A stretch of 64,000 nt of DNA from Streptomyces beigongshangae (GTDB lineage Bacteria; Actinomycetota; Actinomycetes; Streptomycetales; Streptomycetaceae): the NCBI RefSeq assembly GCF_019710745.1, contig NZ_JAHKJW010000005.1:1-64000 (forward strand), given 5' to 3'. This document shows positions 42,009-52,109 of the stretch, piece after piece (positions within the stretch are counted from its first letter, which is position 1; every line of letters starts with the position of its first letter). The translations under genes and the position numbers were made by a program. The notes beneath the pieces are model-generated. The model saw only the letters and a list, made by a program, of their open reading frames with translations. It searched no databases and was not told where the DNA came from.

Positions 42009-43535
42009 TTACGGGCGGCGGATCGCGTCGGCCGCGGCCGTGGCCGCGGGACCCGCGGCCAGCTCGGTCTCCAGGAGCTGCTTGCCCAGCAGCTCGGGGT
42101 CCGGGAGGTCCATCGGGTACTCGCCGTCGAAGCAGGCGCGGCAGAGGTTCGGCTTGTCGATGGTGGTGGCCTCGATCATGCCGTCGATGGAGATGTACGA
42201 GAGGGAGTCGGCGCCGAGCGAGGTGCCGATCTCCTCGATGGTCATGCCGTTGGCGATCAGCTCGGCGCGGGTCGCGAAGTCGATGCCGAAGAAGCAGGGC
42301 CACTTCACGGGGGGCGAGGAGATCCGGATGTGGATCTCCGCCGCGCCCGCCTCGCGGAGCATGCGGACCAGGGCGCGCTGGGTGTTGCCGCGCACGATCG
42401 AGTCGTCGACGACGACCAGGCGCTTGCCCTTGATGACTTCCTTGAGCGGGTTCAGCTTCAGCCGGATGCCCAGCTGGCGGATGGTCTGCGAGGGCTGGAT
42501 GAAGGTCCGGCCGACGTACGCGTTCTTCACCAGACCGGCGCCGAACGGGATGCCGGACGCCTCCGCGTACCCGATCGCGGCGGGCGTGCCGGACTCCGGG
42601 GTCGCTATGACCAGATCGGCCTCGACCGGGGCCTCCTTCGCGAGGCGACGGCCCATCTCCACGCGGGAGAGGTACACGTTCCGGCCGGCGATGTCGGTGT
42701 CCGGGCGGGCCAGGTACACGTACTCGAAGACACAGCCCTTGGGCTTCGCTTCCGCGAATCGCGAGGTGCGCAGGCCGTTCTCGTCGATGGCGACGAACTC
42801 GCCCGGCTCGATCTCGCGGACGTAGGACGCGCCGCAGATGTCGAGGGCGGCGGACTCGGAGGCGACGACCCAGCCGCGCTCCAGGCGGCCGAGGACCAGC
42901 GGGCGGATGCCCTGCGGGTCACGGGCGGCGTAGAGGGTGTGCTCGTCCATGAAGACGAGCGAGAAGGCGCCCCTGACCTGCGGGAGGACCTTGGCGGACG
43001 CCTCCTCCACGGTCAGCGCCTTGCCGTCGTCGTCGACCTGGGAGGCCAGCAGGGCCGTGAGCAGGTCGGTGTCGTTGGTCGCCGCGACCCGCGGGGTGCG
43101 GCCCTCCTGCTTGGGGAGGTCGGCGACCATCCCGGCGAGCTCCGCCGTGTTGACCAGGTTGCCGTTGTGACCGAGCGCGATCGAGCCGTGCCCGGTGGCA
43201 CGGAAGGTCGGCTGGGCGTTCTCCCAGGTGGAGGCGCCGGTGGTCGAGTAGCGGGCGTGACCGACCGCGATATGACCGAGCAGGGAGCCGAGGGATGCCT
43301 CGTCGAAGACCTGGGACACGAGGCCCATGTCTCTGAAGACGAGGATCTGGGAGCCGTTGCTCACCGCGATCCCCGCGGATTCCTGGCCTCGATGCTGGAG
43401 GGCGTAGAGCCCGAAGTAAGTGAGCTTGGCGACCTCTTCACCGGGAGCCCAGACTCCGAAGACGCCGCAAGCGTCCTGGGGTCCTTTCTCGCCGGGGAGC
43501 AGATCATGACTGAGTCGACCGTCACCACGTGGCAC
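42009..43535 (-). CDS. purF: Amidophosphoribosyltransferase
   Basis: A 508-residue enzyme for the first committed purine step, PRPP plus glutamine to phosphoribosylamine. Start at GTG 43535 (VPRGDGRL) gives a 22-residue propeptide that is normally removed to expose catalytic Cys23 (CGVFGVW). The PRPP loop is VVVDDSIVRGNTQ. Cysteines in PPVKWPCFFG and LCRACFDGEYP fit the [4Fe-4S]-containing class. A TACACT -10 box ends 7 nt before the GTG, so the mRNA is probably leaderless, which supports this start. purM follows. Confidence 0.97.
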   Translation of the reverse strand: MPRGDGRLSHDLLPGEKGPQDACGVFGVWAPGEEVAKLTYFGLYALQHRGQESAGIAVSNGSQILVFRDMGLVSQVFDEASLGSLLGHIAVGHARYSTTGASTWENAQPTFRATGHGSIALGHNGNLVNTAELAGMVADLPKQEGRTPRVAATNDTDLLTALLASQVDDDGKALTVEEASAKVLPQVRGAFSLVFMDEHTLYAARDPQGIRPLVLGRLERGWVVASESAALDICGASYVREIEPGEFVAIDENGLRTSRFAEAKPKGCVFEYVYLARPDTDIAGRNVYLSRVEMGRRLAKEAPVEADLVIATPESGTPAAIGYAEASGIPFGAGLVKNAYVGRTFIQPSQTIRQLGIRLKLNPLKEVIKGKRLVVVDDSIVRGNTQRALVRMLREAGAAEIHIRISSPPVKWPCFFGIDFATRAELIANGMTIEEIGTSLGADSLSYISIDGMIEATTIDKPNLCRACFDGEYPMDLPDPELLGKQLLETELAAGPAATAAADAIRRP

Positions 43536-43618
43536 GCAACCGAGTGTAGGCGAGATCGACCACTGGTCCGAATTGGGGAAGGGCCCGGGCGGCGCCGACG
43601 GACGCCGCCCGCCGGGGG

Positions 43619-44515
43619 TCACTTCGCGGCGACGGCTTCCAGACCCGCTCCGTTTTCGCTGGTCAGCGTGAGGTCGCTGCCCTTCAGCCGATACTTCACC
43701 GTGCCGCCGAAGAGCTTCAGCAGGGTGCGTTCGGTGTCCATGAGTGAGTCGGAGCACATCTTCCGGGTGGTGCCGGGGGTGCCCAGGGTGATAACGCCGT
43801 CGCCGACGGTGGCCTTCGCCGTGACCCGGTTGCAGCCGAGCTGACCGGTGACGGTGCCCTTCCCGTCGAAGGTCAGGTGGACCCTGCCCTCGGCCCCGGT
43901 GGGCAGGGCGACGGCGGAGCCGCCCTCCGTGCCTCCCTCCGTGCCTCCCTCGGCGTCGCCCTTCACCGTGCCGGTGACGTTCCACTTCGTTCCGTGGAGG
44001 GCGGCCGGCTTCTCGGCGGTGAGTTCCACGGTGTGGCCGTCCTCGGTGGTGAGCGTCAGTCCGTCGTCGTCGACCTCGGCCCTGATGGTGCTGCCGGAGA
44101 TGACGTCGCCGAGCTGCGACTCGAAGTCCATCGCCCCCTTCGCCGTGCAGGCCATCTCGGTCTTGAAGGTGTCGTCGCCGACGGTGATCGTGTCGCCCTC
44201 GATCTCGGCGCTCGCCCCGAAGTGGTTGCAGCCGTAGTTGCCGCCCACCGTGCCGTCCTCGGCGAACTCGATGTGCGCTCCGGCCGGGGCCGCGTGTTTC
44301 TCGCCGCCGACGGTCACGCTGTCCACGTTCCACTGCTTGCCGGTGATCTCGGCGGCCGCCTGCCGGGTGCCGACGGAACGGGAACCGGATTCCTCGTCCC
44401 CGCTCCCGGTGCCGCAGGCGGCCGTGGCGAGCAGTCCGGTGACCGCCAGGGCGCTGAGGCCGGCCCGGGTACCGAGGGCGCTGAAGGCGCTGAAAGTGCG
44501 TCGCTGCGTGTGCAT
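43619..44515 (-). CDS. Lipoprotein with two META domains
   Basis: A 298-residue protein. The signal peptide ends in lipobox ATAAC (Cys about residue 34). Two META (HslJ-like) domains follow, at about 55-165 and 172-298, each with a G(K/T)xWNV start and a GCNxxx(A) motif (GGNYGCNHFGAS, GQLGCNRVTAK) and a late conserved Cys (MACT, KMCSD). The linker includes a short GGTEGGTEGG repeat. META-domain lipoproteins are linked to envelope stress and heat-shock responses in other bacteria. It lies upstream of purF on the same strand but is separated from it by the purF promoter. Confidence 0.85.
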   Translation of the reverse strand: MHTQRRTFSAFSALGTRAGLSALAVTGLLATAACGTGSGDEESGSRSVGTRQAAAEITGKQWNVDSVTVGGEKHAAPAGAHIEFAEDGTVGGNYGCNHFGASAEIEGDTITVGDDTFKTEMACTAKGAMDFESQLGDVISGSTIRAEVDDDGLTLTTEDGHTVELTAEKPAALHGTKWNVTGTVKGDAEGGTEGGTEGGSAVALPTGAEGRVHLTFDGKGTVTGQLGCNRVTAKATVGDGVITLGTPGTTRKMCSDSLMDTERTLLKLFGGTVKYRLKGSDLTLTSENGAGLEAVAAK

Positions 44516-44600
44516 GCCGCTTTGACGGGACGGGTGGGGTGATTGGTTCCCCCACCGCGTAACGGCCGCCCGACGGCGGTCCTTCGCGTCCGCCGTCGGG

Positions 44601-45398
44601 TCAGCGCATGAGCGGAAGCAGTCCGCCCAGGTCGGCGCGTTCCCCGCTCGCGCTGACCTTCGCGTCGTCCAGGGCCGCCCGCCACCGCGTACGGCCGCTC
44701 GCCAGGCGGAGCCAGGTCAGCGGATCCGTCTCGACGACGTTGGGCGGGGTGCCGCGCGTGTGGCGCGGGCCCTCCACGCACTGCACGACCGCGTACGGCG
44801 GTACGCGCACCTCGGTGGAGGCACCGGGCGCCTTCGCGGCGAGCGCGTCGGCGAGGAGGCGGGTGCAGGCGGCGAGGGCCTGGCGGTCGTACGGGACGTC
44901 GAGGCCCGGCACGGCCGCGTTGAGGTCGTCGGTGTGGACGACCAGCTCCACGGTGCGGGTGACCAGGTAGTCGGCCAGGGTCATGGCTCCCACGCGGGTC
45001 GCCAGCAGCCGGCCGCCCGGGGCGTCCGGCAGGCGCTCGGTGAAGCGGGCCTCCGTGCGTCCGTACAGCGCGTCGAGGTCCGGCTCGGCGGCGGCGAGCG
45101 TCCGTACGTCGTCGTCGACCTCGGCCGCCCGCGGTGCCGTGGCCGACGGCCAGTCGAGCAGGGGCAGCGCGGGTCCGGCGGGCTCGTCCCCGTCCAGGCC
45201 GCGGCTGACGGCCTCCAGCGCCATGGTGAGGTGCGCGGCCAGCTCCCGTACGGTCCAGTCGCCGAGGGCGGTCGGCGCGGCGAGCTGCTCGGGGGTCAGG
45301 GTGCGTACGGCCGCCCGTACGTTCCCGAACTGGGCGAGGACCGCGGTGCGGGTCCTGACCGGGTCGTAGGTGCGGGGGCGTTTCCTGGCCGGGGGCAT
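44601..45398 (-). CDS. Maleylpyruvate isomerase family (DinB-like) protein
   Basis: A 265-residue protein starting at ATG 45398 (MPPARKRPRTYDP). The N-terminal DinB/MDMPI-type four-helix bundle has LGDWTVRELAAHLTMAL and later VGAMTLADYLVTRTVELVVHTDDL, which contain the three histidine-type metal ligands of the family (H in AAHL; H in VVHTDD; one less clear). The C-terminal part resembles the SCP2-like domain often fused to it. Members are mycothiol-dependent enzymes, but the substrate cannot be told from sequence. Confidence 0.8.
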   Translation of the reverse strand: MPPARKRPRTYDPVRTRTAVLAQFGNVRAAVRTLTPEQLAAPTALGDWTVRELAAHLTMALEAVSRGLDGDEPAGPALPLLDWPSATAPRAAEVDDDVRTLAAAEPDLDALYGRTEARFTERLPDAPGGRLLATRVGAMTLADYLVTRTVELVVHTDDLNAAVPGLDVPYDRQALAACTRLLADALAAKAPGASTEVRVPPYAVVQCVEGPRHTRGTPPNVVETDPLTWLRLASGRTRWRAALDDAKVSASGERADLGGLLPLMR

Positions 45399-45436
45399 GG
45401 GGTGAGCGTAGCGATGTCCCCGCGGGGTCGCGCTCG

Positions 45437-45480
45437 TACGTCGGGTGCGGCCCGGTGAGGGCTGAGCGCGCGGTTCCCCG
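45437..45480. repeat. Dispersed GC-rich intergenic element (short copy)
   Basis: CGGTGAGGGCTGAGCGCGCG then GTTCCCCGCCGGGCG, matching the shared core but truncated at the 3' end. It sits just beyond the purL stop codon. Confidence 0.55.
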
Positions 45481-45519
45481 CCGGGCGGAGGTCGAACCTC
45501 CGCCCGGTGGGGGCGCACG

Positions 45520-47774
<2,255 letters not shown>

Positions 47775-47778
<4 letters not shown>

Positions 47779-48479
47779 GCGGTGACCAGCTTCTTGAGGA
47801 TCGACGTGAAGAAGGGGAGGCCGTCCGTGCGGCCGGACCCGACGAGGGGCTCGACGGCGTGCTCCGGGTGCGGCATCAGGCCGACGACGTTGCCCGCCTC
47901 GTTCGAGATGCCGGCGATGTCCCGCAGGGAGCCGTTGGGGTTGCCGTGGCCCTCGGCCGCGTCGCCGCCGGTCACGTAGCGGAAGGCGACCCGGCCCTCC
48001 GCCTCCAGCATGTCGAGGGTGCGCTCGTCGGCGACGTACCGCCCGTCCATGTTCTTCAGCGGGATGTGGATCTCCTGGCCGGCCTCGTAGTCGGCGGTCC
48101 AGGCGGTCGACGCGTTCTCCACCCTCAGCTTCTGGTCGCGGCAGATGAAGTGGAGGTGGTCGTTGCCGAGCATCCCGCCGGGAAGGAGGTGGGCCTCGGT
48201 GAGGATCTGGAAGCCGTTGCAGATGCCGAGCACCGGCATTCCCGACTTCGCCTGCTCGATGAGGGTCTCCATCACCGGCGAGAAGCGCGCGATGGCACCG
48301 GCACGCAGATAGTCGCCGTACGAGAATCCGCCGCACAGCACCACCGCGTCGACCTGCCGGAGGTCCTTGTCCTTGTGCCAGAGGGCGACGGGCTCGGCGC
48401 CGGCGAGCTTGATCGCACGCCGGGTGTCCCGGTCGTCGAGGCTTCCCGGGAAAGTGACGACGCCAATACGAGCGGTCAC
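47775..48479 (-). CDS. purQ: Phosphoribosylformylglycinamidine synthase subunit PurQ (glutaminase)
   Basis: A 234-residue class I glutamine amidotransferase. The catalytic Cys87 is in [10 protein letters not shown] and the His/Glu pair is in [13 protein letters not shown]. It supplies ammonia to PurL in the PurL-PurQ-PurS complex. GTG 48479 overlaps the end of purS (GTGA) and its stop overlaps purL. Confidence 0.97.
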
Positions 48480-48739
48480 TTCCCGGCCTCCGCGACTTCC
48501 TCGACCTTGACGGTGAAGTCCTCGATCACGGTGTTGGCGAGGAAGGATTCGGCGAGTTCGTGGATGCGGGCGAGCGCGGCGTCGTCCACCGGTCCGTCAA
48601 CTTCCAGTTCGAATCGCTTTCCCTGACGTACGTCGGAGACGCCTTCGAAACCGAGACGCGGCAGTGCACGCTGCACCGCCTGGCCCTGGGGGTCGAGGAT
48701 CTCCGGCTTGAGCATGACGTCGACTACGACGCGTGCCAC
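48476..48739 (-). CDS. purS: Phosphoribosylformylglycinamidine synthase subunit PurS
   Basis: An 87-residue PurS, the structural subunit that bridges PurQ and PurL. Typical sequence: [19 protein letters not shown], then [11 protein letters not shown] chose GTG 48739 because GGGAG sits 6 nt before it; the GTG at 48745 would leave the SD touching the codon. First gene of purS-purQ-purL; its upstream region carries overlapping palindromes. Confidence 0.95.
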   Translation of the reverse strand: MARVVVDVMLKPEILDPQGQAVQRALPRLGFEGVSDVRQGKRFELEVDGPVDDAALARIHELAESFLANTVIEDFTVKVEEVAEAGK

Positions 48740-48795
48740 TGGCACTCCCGGTGTGTGGTGCTGAGCAGGTCCCTTCAGACTACCCGTACAAAATT

Positions 48796-48824
48796 TCTAC
48801 GCGGGTAGATTCGTAGGAATCTAC
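48796..48824. promoter_or_regulatory. Overlapping palindromes between purS and the lsr2-like gene
   Basis: TCTAC-GCGG-GTAGA (48796-48809) overlaps GTAGATTC-GTAG-GAATCTAC (48805-48824), both perfect inverted repeats. They lie 57-85 bp upstream of the purS start, next to a TAGTCT -10-like box on the minus strand, and about 300 bp upstream of the lsr2-like gene. Confidence 0.75.
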
Positions 48825-48839
48825 GTGACGGCCATCACG

Positions 48840-49121
48840 ATTACGCATCGAGGGGCTATGGTCGGCCCGCCTTCGCGAAAAATCCTGGGAAAGATTCGGA
48901 TCAGCACCCGGCCCGCTATTGCCCCGGGTGTGCTCCGGGGGATTTAGTCGGGCTTCCCAAGGGATTGCCGGGCACTGTACAAATGAATTGGCAATAGCAG
49001 ATACTTTGCCCGATCAACCATCAAGCACCCAGCAATCACCCATAAAAGCAGTCGGACAGTCGGCATCTCCGCACGTCATCGCGCGTCGCCGGAGAGACGC
49101 CGCACGAAGGGACCGATATTC
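48840..49121 (+). promoter_or_regulatory. AT-rich upstream region of the lsr2-like gene
   Basis: No gene seen. The stretch around 48970-49030 is the AT-richest part of this neighbourhood (TACTTT, TTGGCA, several A/T runs). AT-rich DNA is the preferred target of Lsr2 proteins, so autoregulation is possible. Confidence 0.4.
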
Positions 49122-49439
49122 GTGGCGCAGCGTGTCGTAGTCACTCTCTTCGACGACATCGACGGCTCGAAAGCGACGGAGACGATCGCCTTCGGCCTGG
49201 ACGGCACGTCGTACGAGATCGACCTCAATCCGGCCAACGCCGAGAAGCTGCGCAGGGCCCTGGAGCCCTACGTGGAGGCGGGCCGCAAGCGGTCGCGGTC
49301 CGGCAGGGCCTACCGGGAGACGGCGGTCGCGCCGGATCCCTCGGCCGTGCGGGCCTGGGCGCAGTCGAACCGGCTGGAGGTGCCGGCGCGGGGGCGGATT
49401 CCCAAGAAGGTGTACGAGGCGTTCGCCGCGGCTCAGTGA
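49122..49439 (+). CDS. Lsr2 family nucleoid-associated protein (LsrL-type paralogue)
   Basis: A 105-residue xenogeneic-silencer family protein. The N-terminal oligomerisation domain is MAQRVVVTLFDDIDG to about residue 55. The C-terminal AT-rich DNA-binding domain has the RGR hook (residues 90-92, VPARGRIPKKVYEAF). The linker (RKRSRSGRAYRET) is basic. Streptomyces carry two paralogues; location beside purSQL matches the second one (LsrL) as I recall. GTG start at 49122. Confidence 0.92.
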   Translation: MAQRVVVTLFDDIDGSKATETIAFGLDGTSYEIDLNPANAEKLRRALEPYVEAGRKRSRSGRAYRETAVAPDPSAVRAWAQSNRLEVPARGRIPKKVYEAFAAAQ

Positions 49440-49755
49440 GTGGGGGTCCGGCCCTTCGGGCCTCACCGCCCGGGGGGCCTCCCCCTGGGGGCCTCCCCCT
49501 GGGGGCCTCCCCCTGGGGGAGGGCAAGGGGTCGTGCGTCGGCCTCGGGTCGGTGGGGGCCGGGCGCGCAGTTCCCCGCGCCCCTGAAGGGGCGTCCTCTT
49601 CAGGGGCGGGCCTGGAGGGGCGGGCCTGGAGGGGCGGGCCTGGAAAAGCGGTCATTGGAGGCCCGGGGGAGCCGACTTGCGTTGCACCCCCGTCGATCAG
49701 CTAGAGTCTGGAGCACGCCGAGGGGCAAGGCCGAAAGGCCCGGCTCCGGAGCCAC
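49440..49755. repeat. Repeat-rich gap between the lsr2-like gene and tRNA-Gly
   Basis: No gene seen. Three features follow one another: GGGGGCCTCCCCCT tandemly repeated 3 times (about 49474-49520), one copy of the dispersed element (49545-49595, core GCGCAGTTCCCCGCGCCCCT), and AGGGGCGGGCCTGG repeated 3 times (about 49608-49645). A tRNA promoter with TAGAGT at 49702-49707 closes the gap. Confidence 0.7.
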
Positions 49756-49827
49756 GCGGGTGTAGTTCAGTAGTAGAACATCCCCCTTCCAGGGGGAAGG
49801 CGCAGTGTGCAATTCCTGTCACCCGCT
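49756..49827 (+). tRNA. tRNA-Gly (TCC) with non-canonical D-loop and T-arm
   Basis: Acceptor GCGGGTG/CACCCGC and anticodon stem-loop TCCCC-CTTCCAG-GGGGA are perfect, so anticodon TCC is clear. The D-loop reads AGTAGTA, with the usual G18-G19 changed to A-G. The T-arm reads GCAGTGTGCAATTCCTGT: the stem pairs only with a bulged T or mismatches, and the loop begins TGCAA instead of TTCRA, so position 55 is G. The G18-U55 contact that joins the D and T loops is therefore lost on both sides. Followed at 80 bp by a normal tRNA-Gly(GCC). Confidence 0.88.
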
Positions 49828-49906
49828 CCGCATCGCCGGTCTGATCGCTCTTCGGATCAGGTAGGCTGATGCTCGCGCCGATCGGTGAAAGCCGGTCGGA
49901 GGCAAT

Positions 49907-49982
49907 GCGGACGTAGCTCAGTTGGTAGAGCGCAACCTTGCCAAGGTTGAGGTCGCCAGTTCGAACCTGGTCGTCCGCTCCA
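49907..49982 (+). tRNA. tRNA-Gly (GCC)
   Basis: Acceptor GCGGACG/CGTCCGC, anticodon stem-loop CAACC-TTGCCAA-GGTTG, canonical T-arm GCCAGTTCGAACCTGGT. CCA is encoded. The tRNA body is identical to that of the gene at 54051. Confidence 0.95.
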
Positions 49983-50077
49983 GTAAGTGAAGGTGAGCAA
50001 AGGCTCCGGTCGAGTGACCGGGGCCTTTCTCGTATGCGCACCCGGCATGCCTCGGCTCCCGGCCGTCCGGCCCGTCT

Positions 50078-50089
50078 GACATTTGTCAT
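50078..50089. promoter_or_regulatory. Palindrome upstream of the ABC exporter operon
   Basis: TGACA-TT-TGTCA, a perfect 5-bp inverted repeat, lies 57 bp before the ABC ATPase start codon. Its position and symmetry suit the LuxR-type response regulator encoded at the end of the same operon. Binding is inference. Confidence 0.5.
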
Positions 50090-50146
50090 GTGCACCAGTG
50101 ACAGCTCGCACTGCCGGACGGCGCCCGCCGCCGGGACGCTTGAGTC

Positions 50147-51211
50147 ATGAACACGGTCACGAACGCAGTCATGAACACGGATGAGCCCGTGATTGAGGTC
50201 ACAGACCTGCGACGCGTCTACCGCGGCGGCTACGAAGCCGTCCGGGGAGTGTCCTTCGAGGTCGGCCGCGGCGAACTCTTCGCGCTGCTCGGCACCAACG
50301 GCGCCGGCAAGACCTCCACCGTCGAACTCATCGAGGGCCTCGCGCCGCCCGCCGGCGGCCGGGTGCGCGTCCTCGGGCACGACCCGTACACCGAGCGCTC
50401 CGTGGTGCGGCCGCGCATCGGCCTCATGCTCCAGGAGGGCGGCTTCCCGTCCGAGCTGACCGTCTCGGAGACGGTACGGATGTGGGCCGGCTGCACGAGC
50501 GGAGCCCGCCCCGAGAGCGAGGCGCTGTCGCTGGTCGGCCTCACCCGCAGGGCCGGCGTACGGGTCAAGCAGCTGTCCGGGGGCGAGAAGCGCCGCCTGG
50601 ACCTGGCACTCGCGCTGCTCGGGCGGCCCGAGGTGCTCTTCCTGGACGAGCCGACCACCGGCCTCGACGTCGAAGGGCGCCAGGAGACCTGGGAGTTGGT
50701 GCGCGAACTGCGTGCGGCGGGCACGACCGTGCTGCTCACCACCCACTACCTGGAGGAGGCGGAGGGCCTGGCCGACCGGCTCGCGATCCTGCACGCCGGG
50801 CAGATCGCGGTCTCCGGCACCCCGGCGGAGGTGACCGCCTCCCAGCCGTCGCGGATCTCCTTCGAACTGCCCGCCGGCTACTTCCCCGGCGACCTGCCGC
50901 CGCTCGACTCCCTCGGTGTCACCGGGCACGAGGTCGTCGGGCGGGTGCTCCGGCTGCGGACGAACGAGCTCCAGCGGGCCGCCACCGGGCTGCTGGTGTG
51001 GGCCGAGCGGGCCGGTGTCGAGCTGCGGGGGCTCGACGTGCGGTCCGGGTCCCTGGAGGAGGCGTTCCTGCGCATCGCGCGCGATGTGTCCGAGCGGGAC
51101 GCCCGGGCGGAGCAGCCGCCCCGCCCGGGCGGCTCCGAGAGCGGTGGGGACGGCAGGAACGGCAAGGACGGCCGGAACCCGAAGCACTCGAAGAAGGAGC
51201 ACGTGGCATGA
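50147..51211 (+). CDS. ABC transporter ATP-binding protein (DrrA/CcmA-like)
   Basis: A 354-residue ATPase. Walker A is GTNGAGKTST, the signature QLSGGEKRRLDLALALLG, Walker B VLFLDEPTTGLD, and the H-loop LTTHYLEEAE. The C-terminal 120 residues form the domain common in drug- and lipid-exporter ATPases, ending in a Gly/Asn/Lys-rich tail. ATG 50147; ATG 50171 is an in-frame alternative. The stop overlaps the permease start by 4 bp. Together with the permease it forms an ABC-2 exporter under the following two-component system. Confidence 0.92.
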   Translation: MNTVTNAVMNTDEPVIEVTDLRRVYRGGYEAVRGVSFEVGRGELFALLGTNGAGKTSTVELIEGLAPPAGGRVRVLGHDPYTERSVVRPRIGLMLQEGGFPSELTVSETVRMWAGCTSGARPESEALSLVGLTRRAGVRVKQLSGGEKRRLDLALALLGRPEVLFLDEPTTGLDVEGRQETWELVRELRAAGTTVLLTTHYLEEAEGLADRLAILHAGQIAVSGTPAEVTASQPSRISFELPAGYFPGDLPPLDSLGVTGHEVVGRVLRLRTNELQRAATGLLVWAERAGVELRGLDVRSGSLEEAFLRIARDVSERDARAEQPPRPGGSESGGDGRNGKDGRNPKHSKKEHVA

Positions 51212-52020
51212 GCACAGAAACCGCTGCCCCCGCCCCCCTCGCCCCCGCGGGGCCCACGGTGACCGCGGCCGGGCGGATGACCTCGCTCGCCCGGGCCGAA
51301 CTCACCCTGATCGCACGCAGCAGGGCCACCTTCTTCGCGGCGGTGTTCGTGCCGCTGGTCCTGCCGATCAGCTTCCGCTCGACCGTCGAGGACATGGACC
51401 TGAAGGCCACCGGGCTCTCGGTCGGCTCGGTGATCCTGCCCTCCGCCATCGGCTTCTCCCTGCTCTTCGCCGTCTACAGCTCCCTGGTGAGCGTCTACGC
51501 CGCCCGACGCGAGGAGCTCGTCCTCAAGCGGCTCCGCACCGGCGAGCTGCGGGACGCGGAGATCCTGACGGGCGCCGCCCTGCCGTCGGTCCTCATCGGC
51601 CTGGTGCAGTGCCTGGTGCTGACGGCCGTCTGCGCCGCGCTCATGGACGTCGGGACGCCCGAGGCGCCCCTCCTCGCCGTGCTGGGGCTGCTGCTGGGGC
51701 TCGCGATGTGGCCGGCGCTCGCGGCGGTGACCGCGAGCTTCAGCAGGAGCGTGGAGGGCGCCCAGGTCGCGGCGATGCCCCTGCTGCTCGTGTCGATGAT
51801 GGCTTCCGGCACCGTCGTCCCCTTCGAGGTCATGCCGGACCGGCTCGCCTCCGTCTGCGAGCTGCTGCCGCTGTCCCCGGTGATCACCCTCATACGCGGT
51901 GGCTGGACCGGGAACCTCTCCGGGTACGAGGCCCTGGGCGCCGTCGCGACGGCGGTGGCCTGGATCGTGATCGCGGTGTTTGCTGTACGCAAGTGGTTCC
52001 GCTGGGAGCCGAGGCGCTGA
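51208..52020 (+). CDS. ABC-2 type transporter permease
   Basis: A 270-residue membrane protein with about 6 transmembrane helices, typical of ABC-2 permeases (ATFFAAVFVPLVLPISF; GFSLLFAVYSSLVSVYAARREE; MASGTVVPFEVMP before TM5-6). Its ATG overlaps the ATPase stop (ATGA), so the two are co-translated. The substrate is unknown; paired kinase and regulator suggest envelope stress or antibiotic sensing. Confidence 0.9.
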   Translation: MSTETAAPAPLAPAGPTVTAAGRMTSLARAELTLIARSRATFFAAVFVPLVLPISFRSTVEDMDLKATGLSVGSVILPSAIGFSLLFAVYSSLVSVYAARREELVLKRLRTGELRDAEILTGAALPSVLIGLVQCLVLTAVCAALMDVGTPEAPLLAVLGLLLGLAMWPALAAVTASFSRSVEGAQVAAMPLLLVSMMASGTVVPFEVMPDRLASVCELLPLSPVITLIRGGWTGNLSGYEALGAVATAVAWIVIAVFAVRKWFRWEPRR

Positions 52021-52109
52021 CCTCGGACGGAAGCGGCCGGCGGCGGGAACGGCCGACGGCAGGACAGTCGGCGGCAGGACGGTCGGCGACGGGAACGAGG
52101 AGTCCGGGG

